Source: Flagellimonas sp. HMM57
GTDB lineage: Bacteria; Bacteroidota; Bacteroidia; Flavobacteriales; Flavobacteriaceae
DNA: 64,000 nt
Assembly (NCBI RefSeq): GCF_021390175.1
Contig: NZ_CP090004.1
Coordinates: 3,711,001 to 3,775,000, forward strand
Direction: 5' to 3'
The notes beneath the pieces are model-generated. The model was given only the letters and a program-made list of their open reading frames with translations. It was not told the origin of the DNA and searched no databases. The position numbers were made by a program, and so were the translations under genes. The first letter of the stretch is position 1. Every line of letters starts with the position of its first letter. Of this stretch, positions 1-6,842 are shown one piece after another.

Positions 1-460
1 GGTCTTTCAACAAGGTCGCCGGGCCCAAGGCACCACCCCAGCTATGTCCCAATAAAAAGAACCGGGAATCATCACCGTACACACGCTTTATGACTTTGAC
101 CAAAGCGAGTACATCTTCCGCCATTAAATCAATCGTAACGTCATCTTCGGAATAATTTCCCTGTGACATTCCAGAACCACGTTGGTCAAAATAGACCACC
201 CCATAGTTATCCTCTATCCGATCAAAGGCATTTCCCTGAAAACCCAATCCTGTACCACCTGGACCACCATGTAAGGTGATAAGGAATATCTTTTCATTGG
301 CATTTCCTTTGATATAGGCCGGCATATCGGCACCTTTATGACGTACAAAAACAGTAGCATCAAGATTACTTAGCGTATGATCGTTCGAACAGGCATTGAC
401 CAACAATGTGGCCATTGCCAGAAATCCTATTTTGATGGTATCGACAAGTGGCTGCTTCAT
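1..460 (-). CDS. Alpha/beta hydrolase lipoprotein, proline-iminopeptidase-like (partial)
   Basis: The gene runs off the left edge, so only the first 153 residues are visible. The start is a lipoprotein signal with a cysteine at residue 24 (VNAC), which predicts a membrane-anchored protein outside the cytoplasm. The alpha/beta hydrolase fold of the S33 proline iminopeptidase type is shown by HGGPGG at 64-69 (oxyanion hole), DQRGSG at 92-97 and the nucleophile elbow GHSWGG at 138-143 with Ser140. The Asp and His of the triad lie beyond the window. The ATG overlaps the stop of the upstream gene by ATGA, so the two are probably translationally coupled. Substrate is not known; a peptidase or an esterase of this fold are both possible. 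Confidence 0.85.
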   Translation of the reverse strand, partial: MKQPLVDTIKIGFLAMATLLVNACSNDHTLSNLDATVFVRHKGADMPAYIKGNANEKIFLITLHGGPGGTGLGFQGNAFDRIEDNYGVVYFDQRGSGMSQGNYSEDDVTIDLMAEDVLALVKVIKRVYGDDSRFFLLGHSWGGALGPATLLKD

Positions 461-1104
461 TGTCTTTTATTTTTAAAATTGAACCGGAAACCATATTGCA
501 ACGAAAAGGTAGGCAAGGCTCCGGCATTGTATGGTGTTCTCATAGTGTAGTTGATATTGAAATAGCTGGCAGAACGTACTTTGCCCTTGCGCTGTTTTCC
601 TATTCCAACAGATAATGAGGGGGCATAATATCCGCGCCCTGGCAAGAAAACTTTATCGACCGAATCACCATTTACCTCGTAAGTCTCTGGCAAAAAAGAG
701 CGATAATATCCCAAAGGATTCATTTCGATGTTGAACTGTTTTCCCTTTTTATTGGTACGACGCCAAGTAAGTCCAAAGTTAGTGTATGCCCCAGTATCCG
801 TTTTTGATGAAAAGTTGGTTACAAACCCCAAATTTCCATTAAATAGGAACTGATGGGTATTGGTTCGCGCTGTACCTTTACGGGTTTTCGTTTTTTCGTT
901 CTCTATCCAGAGATATTCTGCGCCAACTGACAGGCCATTGCTCCAAAAGACAGTTCCCACAAACCCCGCCTTAAATTCCGTTCTGTCCCAAAAATGTTCA
1001 GAAAGTTGGGTTCTTGCCGTTTGGGTTTTTGATTTGTTTTGCCCGTAGCTAAAGAAGGTAAGTTGGAATAGACAAAGTAAGAGTAACAATGATTTACGTC
1101 TCAT
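457..1104 (-). CDS. Exported outer-membrane beta-barrel-like protein
   Basis: A 215-residue protein with a clear Sec signal peptide ending near residue 22 (SYGQ). The rest is rich in alternating polar and aromatic residues, with many Tyr, Phe, Asn and Gly, and it ends in a strand-like stretch with an aromatic residue (YGFRFNFKN). This is what small Bacteroidota outer-membrane barrels look like. I do not recognise a named family. It lies directly upstream of, and overlaps by four bases with, the hydrolase lipoprotein gene, so the two probably form an operon. The barrel call rests on composition and strand pattern only. Confidence 0.7.
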   Translation of the reverse strand: MRRKSLLLLLCLFQLTFFSYGQNKSKTQTARTQLSEHFWDRTEFKAGFVGTVFWSNGLSVGAEYLWIENEKTKTRKGTARTNTHQFLFNGNLGFVTNFSSKTDTGAYTNFGLTWRRTNKKGKQFNIEMNPLGYYRSFLPETYEVNGDSVDKVFLPGRGYYAPSLSVGIGKQRKGKVRSASYFNINYTMRTPYNAGALPTFSLQYGFRFNFKNKRQ

Positions 1105-1257
1105 AGGTTTGATTGGTTGAAGACAAAAATATCTTTACAAGAATCAATTACCGTTAAAGATTATGTAATTAAAACTTAAGGAATAGCTAAAAAATTGCTT
1201 AACTAATTATTCTTTGCATTTCTTACATATATTTTGTTTGGGAACGGATACTTATAA

Positions 1258-1425
1258 TTCGATTGCACTTAGCACAGATACCACTACAAATGGATTATGT
1301 GTAAGAATTTTGTAGTAAAAATGACAATCAAAGCAATTTTGCATAATGTCGAATTATGATATTACAAAATGAATTATAATGTACTGCGTTATGTAATTTG
1401 AGTTTTGATAAAAGCGAAAGTAATT
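1258..1425. repeat. Dispersed repeat, left half, copy A
   Basis: This stretch resembles 9007-9140 along most of its length: both carry a core like TTCGA(n)CTCAGCA, then ACTACAAAT or CAACAAAT, GAATTTTGT or GATTTTGT, and nearly the same ATCAAAGCAATTTT block, then CATAATG and ATTATG pieces able to form a hairpin. It ends in a 40-base block (1386-1425) that recurs at 2230-2269. It fills the gap between the barrel gene and the DUF6090 gene. The 3' block also contains TTG, 20 bases, then TAATTTG, so it may supply a promoter to the gene that follows; that is an inference. Confidence 0.75.
1386..1425 (+). repeat. 40-base direct repeat, left copy, bracketing the DUF6090 gene
   Basis: Starts GCGTTATGTAA and ends AAAAGCGAAAGTAATT. 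It matches 2230-2269 at 36 of 40 positions by hand alignment. The two copies lie either side of the DUF6090 gene in the same orientation. Confidence 0.8.
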
Positions 1426-1475
1426 TGTACTTTACGTCGAGCTATACTGACTCATTATGACCAACCACTGATTAA

Positions 1476-2240
1476 ATGATAAAATTCTTTAGAAAGATTC
1501 GTCAAAGACTCCTTACGAAAAATAAGTTCAGCAAATATTTGATGTATGCAATCGGAGAAATAGTACTTGTCGTCATAGGAATCTTGATTGCCCTTCAAAT
1601 TGATAATTGGAACCAAAAGGAACAATTAAAAAAGGAGCAATTAAAGACCCTAAATAGCTTATATGAATCCATTAAAATTAATGTTGCCGAGTTCGACAGC
1701 ATTTTTAATGCCCAAGTTCTACGGAACAGGAGTCTGCGAGAAGTTGTTTTTAAAGATCTTTCTAACCAACCGAATACGTATCTCGACTCTTTGATAACAC
1801 TAAACGTTAGAAACTATACGTTCGACCCATCCACTGGGATTTATAATGCCATGATCAATTCTGGCAAAATTGAACTGATAACGAATGATTCCCTAAAAAA
1901 TCGGATATCAAAATTATATGATATCGTAAAGGACTATCAAGAAAGTGAAGACGAAATCACGGAATATACCAAGGAGCATTTGGAAAAGTACTTTATCAAT
2001 AATTACAGTATTAAACCAGAGGTTTTAGCTGGGCTAAGGGATAGAACGGAGTATGAAGAACAAAAGGATAAAGCTTCTTATATTAAAGTTTTTCAATCCT
2101 CGAAAGTTGAGAACATGTATATTTTGCTTTTGAACAAAATGAGTGAAGTTATGTTAAAAGGTTTAAGCTTAAAGTCGGAATATGAATATCTTATCGATGA
2201 TTTGGAACATGAAATACAGAAATGTTCTCGCGTTATGTAA
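1476..2240 (+). CDS. DUF6090 family membrane protein
   Basis: A 254-residue protein with the typical DUF6090 N-terminus: a basic start (MIKFFRKIRQRLL), a KYLMYAIGEI segment, and one membrane helix (LVVIGILIALQI) followed at once by DNWNQKE. The remainder is helical and charged and probably lies outside the membrane. The family is common in Flavobacteriia, often in several copies per genome, with no established function. Oddly, the gene is bracketed by 40-base direct repeats and its stop codon lies inside the right copy, so the last four residues (SRVM) are encoded partly by repeat sequence. That suggests the gene arrived or was duplicated together with the repeat. Confidence 0.85.
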   Translation: MIKFFRKIRQRLLTKNKFSKYLMYAIGEIVLVVIGILIALQIDNWNQKEQLKKEQLKTLNSLYESIKINVAEFDSIFNAQVLRNRSLREVVFKDLSNQPNTYLDSLITLNVRNYTFDPSTGIYNAMINSGKIELITNDSLKNRISKLYDIVKDYQESEDEITEYTKEHLEKYFINNYSIKPEVLAGLRDRTEYEEQKDKASYIKVFQSSKVENMYILLLNKMSEVMLKGLSLKSEYEYLIDDLEHEIQKCSRVM

Positions 2241-2269
2241 CTTGAGCTTTGGTAAAAGCGAAAGTTATT
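2230..2269 (+). repeat. 40-base direct repeat, right copy, contains the DUF6090 stop codon
   Basis: Starts GCGTTATGTAA, where the final TAA (2238-2240) is the stop of the DUF6090 gene, and ends AAAAGCGAAAGTTATT. It differs from 1386-1425 at four positions. Confidence 0.8.
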
Positions 2270-2280
2270 ACCGCACTTCC

Positions 2281-2404
2281 TGAAAAATTTCTTCTAAAAA
2301 TCTTATTTAAAAAGGTAATGGAACACTTTTTACACGACCTGACGAGCTTGTCCGCCAAAGCATCAGCCTAGGAGGATAGGAGGGGAGGGAAATGTGTATG
2401 GAAC
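2281..2404. repeat. Dispersed repeat, right half, copy B
   Basis: Closely matches 6607-6730. Shared blocks include ATTTCTTCTAAAAA, GGAACACTTTTTACACGACC, a palindromic GACGAGCTTGTC (GACAAGCTTGTC in the other copy), GTCCGCC, and GGATAGGAGGG. It fills the space between the DUF6090 gene and the LytTR gene. I see no reading frame in it. Confidence 0.75.
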
Positions 2405-2426
2405 GGCGTAGAATTAGAATGTGTAT

Positions 2427-3119
2427 TTATGGCTTCGCCAAAGCTTCCAATTTTTCAAATACAACAACCTTGTACATGGCACTTACAGGCACCTTCTTAT
2501 CTACAATCAATAAGTGTGTTCGGGTAGCCTTTGTAACCCTGTCCAAATTGGCAATATAGGATTTATGCGTGCGATGAAAATTTTCGGATAACAAGGTGTT
2601 GATATTAATCAGTGTCTCGGAGATAAGATACATTCTGGTATCCGTAAAAATTTTTAAATAATTCCCGAAACTTTGAATGTAGAGAATTGATTTCAACGGA
2701 ATGGTAATCGGTAATCCATCATGCTTTATGGAAAGTTCTTCTTGTTTCTTATCAGGTATGGGTTCTGTTATTGTTGAAGCTGACACTTTGTTTATGGCTT
2801 GTAAAAAACGTTCAAGTTTTATAGGTTTCAATAAGTAATCGACCACACCAAAGTCGTAGCTTTCTAGAGCATATTCTGAATATGCCGTTGTTAAAATTAC
2901 TTTAGGTGGTTGTATCATAGAACGCAGAATTCCCATTCCATTAAGTTCCGGCATTTCTATATCCAAAAAAACGAGGTCGATTTTATGTTGCTGCATAAAA
3001 TTCACGAACTCAATCGGATTCCCAGTACTTAAGACTAATTCAAAGTTGTTTATTTTAGAACAATACTCTTCAAGCACTTCACGAGCTAACTGTTCATCAA
3101 CAATGGCAATTTTGATCAT
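2427..3119 (-). CDS. LytTR-family response regulator
   Basis: A 230-residue two-component regulator. Residues 1 to about 115 form the receiver domain: acidic pocket at D8/E9, phospho-acceptor D53 in the FLDIEMP motif, Thr in LTTAY near 77-80, and Lys in LLKPIKL near 117. A linker leads to a LytTR DNA-binding domain (about 130-228) with the usual FHRTHKSYIAN stretch. It lies five bases after the LytS-type kinase gene, so the two form a cognate pair. By analogy with the family it should bind DNA next to target promoters; the divergent hydrolase gene at 4299 is the nearest candidate target. Confidence 0.93.
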   Translation of the reverse strand: MIKIAIVDEQLAREVLEEYCSKINNFELVLSTGNPIEFVNFMQQHKIDLVFLDIEMPELNGMGILRSMIQPPKVILTTAYSEYALESYDFGVVDYLLKPIKLERFLQAINKVSASTITEPIPDKKQEELSIKHDGLPITIPLKSILYIQSFGNYLKIFTDTRMYLISETLININTLLSENFHRTHKSYIANLDRVTKATRTHLLIVDKKVPVSAMYKVVVFEKLEALAKP

Positions 3120-3124
3120 TCCTA

Positions 3125-4117
3125 CTAGTCTGTTAGGTCAATGGATAAATTTACATGATATGTTTTCTCCATATCATTAATATCTAGTACATGGGCATTC
3201 GGATATAATAAATTCAATCGTCTCTTCACATTTTCAAGCCCAGTCCCCATTCTTGACGATTTGGTTGCTGTATTATGTTTTGAATTTACAACATGAACAT
3301 GAAGCTTGGCATTTTTTATGGAAACATTCACATCAATTGTACTCTGTGCATTGGTGGCTTGAGCACCATGCTTAACCGCATTTTCAACAAAGGGTATGAG
3401 TAGCATTGGCGCTATTTTATAATTTGATGATTCTCCTTCAATTAAAAATTCAATGGTACAACGTTTGCTCAATCGTTTTTCTTCAAGCAATAGATAATTC
3501 TCAATAAACTCCAGCTCTTCTTTCAATGAGACAAAGTCTTTTTTAGCACTTTCTAATTGATATCGCATCAATTCCGAAAGTTGCATGACAACCTCGGGCG
3601 TTTCCTTGGATTGCTGTCTGGAAAGCGAATAAATGCTATTTAATGAATTAAATAAAAAATGTGGGTTTACCTGTTCCTTTAAGTAATTCAACTCCAGTTC
3701 TCTTTGCAGTTTTTCTTTTTCACTGTTTTCTCTTTGAATGCGCATGCTTCTTCGTAAAAAAAAAGCTGCCATTCCCGTTCCGGTGGTATATAAAAAGAAG
3801 AAGAAAAATTTAGAAATAGTGTTCCAACTATATGCAAAGTTTATTTTGCTAGAAATTGCAGTAAAGATGGTGGCCACAAGAAATATGGAAAATAACAAGT
3901 AGCGCTTTTTGTCCAGGAAAAAGGGAATGAGAATAAAATGATTTACCCATATTATTCCCATGATGTGTAAGGTATAGTTCAAACTGTGAACGAATAACGC
4001 ATAATCAGAACCCAGTTTATCCTTGATAATCCAATTACTCAATAGTTCCAGTAGCAGCACCAATAAAAATGCACCCAGATTGAGGAGTATGATTTTCTTC
4101 AAAGACTTTTGTGTCAT
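3125..4117 (-). CDS. LytS/YpdA-type sensor histidine kinase
   Basis: A 330-residue membrane kinase. About four hydrophobic segments fill residues 10-125. A coiled stretch follows, then the His_kinase domain with the phospho-acceptor at H153 in QVNPHFLFNSLN. The ATP-binding domain carries the N-box (VPFVENAVKHG) and a G-box (GTGLENVKRRL). There is no periplasmic sensor domain of any size, so the membrane part is probably the sensor. It is transcribed with the LytTR regulator and diverges from the fusion hydrolase gene across a 180-base promoter region. Confidence 0.93.
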   Translation of the reverse strand: MTQKSLKKIILLNLGAFLLVLLLELLSNWIIKDKLGSDYALFVHSLNYTLHIMGIIWVNHFILIPFFLDKKRYLLFSIFLVATIFTAISSKINFAYSWNTISKFFFFFLYTTGTGMAAFFLRRSMRIQRENSEKEKLQRELELNYLKEQVNPHFLFNSLNSIYSLSRQQSKETPEVVMQLSELMRYQLESAKKDFVSLKEELEFIENYLLLEEKRLSKRCTIEFLIEGESSNYKIAPMLLIPFVENAVKHGAQATNAQSTIDVNVSIKNAKLHVHVVNSKHNTATKSSRMGTGLENVKRRLNLLYPNAHVLDINDMEKTYHVNLSIDLTD

Positions 4118-4195
4118 GAACCCTTTTTAGTGAAAGATTAAAAGTACTACTTACAGACACAAACTTTCATAATTTCTTGTAAAACGCTTATATCA

Positions 4196-4216
4196 ATGAT
4201 GAAGTGATTTCATCAT
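4196..4216. promoter_or_regulatory. Inverted repeat in the divergent kinase/hydrolase promoter region
   Basis: ATGATGAA, five bases, TTCATCAT: perfect eight-base arms. It lies between the kinase start (4117) and the hydrolase start (4299), a place where an operator is expected. LytTR proteins usually bind direct rather than inverted repeats, so the binding protein is unknown. Confidence 0.4.
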
Positions 4217-4298
4217 TTAATCTCTAGACTTATCCTGTTTACAATATCAGGTAGGGTTTATACGATACTTTTATCGTTCAGCTATAACAAATAAAAAA

Positions 4299-6287
4299 AT
4301 GAAAGGCATTACTAAAGGGTTACTGGTACTACTTCTTATACTAACAAGCAACGCATTTACGCAGGAAACTAACATAAAAAAAATCTCATCAACTACAACA
4401 GGAACTTCCTTGGTATTGCCACAGATACAGGTAGTCCCTATAAAAGAAACAAAAACTGAAAGGAACTATGAACTTTATATAGAGTTGCCTGAAGATTACG
4501 ATGAGAACCCCGATAAAAAGTATCCTGTCCTTTATTATACAGATGCCGTTTGGCATCGTGAAATGCTGTCCGGTGCTACAGAATACATATTGGAAGATAT
4601 CATTCTAGTTGGAATTTCCTGGCAGAAGGACGTGGCAGAAGATTTAAGGCAACAATATGGAGAACACGTCAGCCGGTTTACCGATTATTCATTCTGGAAA
4701 AAGTCAAACCCCGATCATCCAAAACTTAAATTTGGCCAAGCCGAAAATCATTTAGCATTTATACGGAACGATGTAATCAGTTATGTCGATAAAAACTATC
4801 GTACCGATCCCAACAGTCGTAGCTACTTCGGATACTCACTAAGTGGAGGATTCGGTGCTTACATACTGCTGACGCAACCCGATACTTTTGATAATTACAT
4901 TCTTGGCAGTCCATTGAGTAAAGGTACAATGCCCTATCTATCGGAGATCAATGCTGAACTTGTAGCTGCCGAGTCGGATAAGGACAAGGCATTGCATGCC
5001 AATGTATTTATGGCATATGGCACTTTGGAGAAAGAAAGGGATGAAACTACCGAGGCATTTAAGGATTTACTACGGGCTAGAAAACATTTGAAGGTATCCA
5101 TGCAGAGCAAAACCATTGAAGGCAATCACCAAACTGCTTTCCCAAGAATCGCAGTGGAAAGTGTCGCCTGGCTGTCATCCTCAATGTCACCTATTGCAGT
5201 CGATGACTATAAGGCTTCGTTCCGGGAAATTCCCCACCTTAATAATGCCTTTGTTAGTACCACTCCCGAGGATAGGGAAGATGGGATATCAGTTGGAGAA
5301 CTATCGATTGATGGTAATAAAAAGAAAGCAATCCTAAATGTTGCCCAAGAAATTTTTGAGGGCACATATGGAAATTATGATGCCTTGCTCATTTCGCACA
5401 AAAACAAGCTTGTTTTTGAGTCCTATTATAAAAAAGGACGTATCAATTTGCCGCACGGACAAGCTTCTGCGGTAAAAGGGTATACCAGTTTAGTCTTAGG
5501 AAGAGCTATGCAGTTGGGTTATTTGACTATGGAAGATCTAGACAGACCTTTGACACATTTCTTGAAAGACTTAGATTCCAAAAAATTCACGAAAGGTACG
5601 GAAAAAATCACGCTGAATAAGGCATTGACCATGCAAGGGGGATTGACGATTGATAGAGAAAAATGGAAAGAAGTTGAAAATGATTCTGTTAAACTAAAAG
5701 GGCAGGGGTTGGTTCAGACACTTTTTGAACGCAGCGAGCCCATTACCAATGAAACCCAGACCTATTTATATGGCAATTTTAACCCCATGATGGTTATGAC
5801 GGTTATTGACGCCGTGGTGCCTGGAACAGCTGAAAACTTTATACAGCGAGAATTTCTAGACAAACTCGGTATTACCAATTACGAATGGTCCAATCATGCC
5901 AGTGGTTTGCCACAAGCGGGATGGCGAGCAAGTATTATGCCTCGCGACATGCTCAAGTTTGGACACTTGGTGCAAAACGGAGGCAAATTGAATGGGGAGC
6001 AGTTCATTTCTGCAGCCTATCTGGAAAAAGCTACCAGTGGTATCGTAAGACCGGCAATAGATTGGATGCCCAAGAATTATCTTTATGGATATTTTTGGTA
6101 CTATACCCCTGTACAGGTTGGGAATAAAAGCTATGATATGACCTTGGCTTGGGGCGGTGGTGGACAGCGCGTTATGGTCGTGGAAGAACTTGATTTGACT
6201 ATAGCTATCTCAGGTTTTGACAGGGATGATGACAAAATTATGAAACCCATTTTTGAAACCTTCGTTCCGGCATTTGTCAAAAATTAA
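4299..6287 (+). CDS. Exported esterase / beta-lactamase-like serine hydrolase fusion
   Basis: A 662-residue exported protein with two hydrolase domains. After a signal peptide (cleavage near residue 22), residues 50-300 match the esterase D/enterochelin-esterase fold: nucleophile elbow GYSLSGG with Ser180 and a late histidine, GNHQT at H277. Residues 335-660 match class C beta-lactamase-like serine hydrolases: SAVK at 390-393 as the SxxK motif, a YGN near 483 in the place of YxN, and WGGGG near the end in the place of the third box. Each domain appears complete. The pair could process one ester or peptide substrate in two steps, but this is inference. It is transcribed divergently from the LytS/LytTR pair, which may control it. 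Confidence 0.85.
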   Translation: MKGITKGLLVLLLILTSNAFTQETNIKKISSTTTGTSLVLPQIQVVPIKETKTERNYELYIELPEDYDENPDKKYPVLYYTDAVWHREMLSGATEYILEDIILVGISWQKDVAEDLRQQYGEHVSRFTDYSFWKKSNPDHPKLKFGQAENHLAFIRNDVISYVDKNYRTDPNSRSYFGYSLSGGFGAYILLTQPDTFDNYILGSPLSKGTMPYLSEINAELVAAESDKDKALHANVFMAYGTLEKERDETTEAFKDLLRARKHLKVSMQSKTIEGNHQTAFPRIAVESVAWLSSSMSPIAVDDYKASFREIPHLNNAFVSTTPEDREDGISVGELSIDGNKKKAILNVAQEIFEGTYGNYDALLISHKNKLVFESYYKKGRINLPHGQASAVKGYTSLVLGRAMQLGYLTMEDLDRPLTHFLKDLDSKKFTKGTEKITLNKALTMQGGLTIDREKWKEVENDSVKLKGQGLVQTLFERSEPITNETQTYLYGNFNPMMVMTVIDAVVPGTAENFIQREFLDKLGITNYEWSNHASGLPQAGWRASIMPRDMLKFGHLVQNGGKLNGEQFISAAYLEKATSGIVRPAIDWMPKNYLYGYFWYYTPVQVGNKSYDMTLAWGGGGQRVMVVEELDLTIAISGFDRDDDKIMKPIFETFVPAFVKN

Positions 6288-6324
6288 ATTGTTTTTTCAG
6301 GACATAAAGCATAGAAAGATTTTA

Positions 6325-6357
6325 ACGACTTCAGACCTGTTCTGGAGTCGTTTTTTT
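6325..6357 (+). terminator. Rho-independent terminator after the fusion hydrolase gene
   Basis: ACGACTTCAGA, loop CCTGT, TCTGGAGTCGT, then a run of seven or eight T. The stem is 11 base pairs with one G-U pair, 37 bases after the hydrolase stop. Confidence 0.85.
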
Positions 6358-6417
6358 ATAAGTTGTACCTATGTAATGATTCTCAATTAAGAAACCACTT
6401 CCACAGCAATTTTATAC

Positions 6418-6730
6418 TTCGGCTGCACTCAGCACAGGCGCCATGGCTAATTATGGAATATTAATGTTTCATAATGTACCGTGTGGCGCCTGTCCCGAAC
6501 TTGTTTCGGGATAACTTGAGCTTTAGTACGGTCTAATGAAAAAGGTCTTGTGGACCTTTTGAAATAGGAGCGAGACAATGTGCTGGCCAAGTTTGTACTG
6601 CATCCCCTGAAATTTCTTCTAAAAACCCTCTTTAAAAGGAAGTGGAACACTTTTTACACGACCCGACAAGCTTGTCCGCCTGAGCCTAAGCAAAGTAGGA
6701 TAGGAGGGAAGGGGAATTTATGTGGAATGG
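6418..6730. repeat. Dispersed repeat, composite copy C (left and right halves, no gene between)
   Basis: This gap between the terminator and the next lipoprotein gene holds both halves of the repeat family. The left half (from 6418) has the CACTCAGCACAGGCGCC core, then a shortened body with the hairpin ATTATGGAA/TTTCATAAT. The middle has GATAACTTGAGCTTT, matching the 40-base repeat at 2230. The right half (6607-6730) matches 2281-2404. The central block present in copies A and D is missing. A perfect inverted repeat ACAGGCGCCA (6434-6443) / TGGCGCCTGT (6484-6493) and a hairpin TCCCGAA/TTCGGGA (6493-6511) lie inside. The open frames here look like chance. Confidence 0.7.
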
Positions 6731-6842
6731 GATGGTTACCTGCTAAAATCGACATGTCATCTTTTTTGTACAATTATTACAGGAAAATGATGTTTCTTTA
6801 TGTTCCGTTATCGGAATTAATCAATTTTGATTTTTGAAACGA

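Noticed and set aside
860..1048. Plus-strand frame within the barrel protein gene
   Set aside because: It is a shadow of the minus-strand gene, which has a signal peptide and overlaps its neighbour in operon fashion.
1386..2269. Integron gene cassette with attC sites around the DUF6090 gene
   Set aside because: GTTATGT resembles a core site, but no matching inner pair of inverted sites is present and the repeat continues past it in both copies. No integrase is seen.
6580..6837. Open frame of 85 residues upstream of the large lipoprotein
   Set aside because: It lies almost wholly inside dispersed repeat copy C, and the corresponding frame is broken in copy B.
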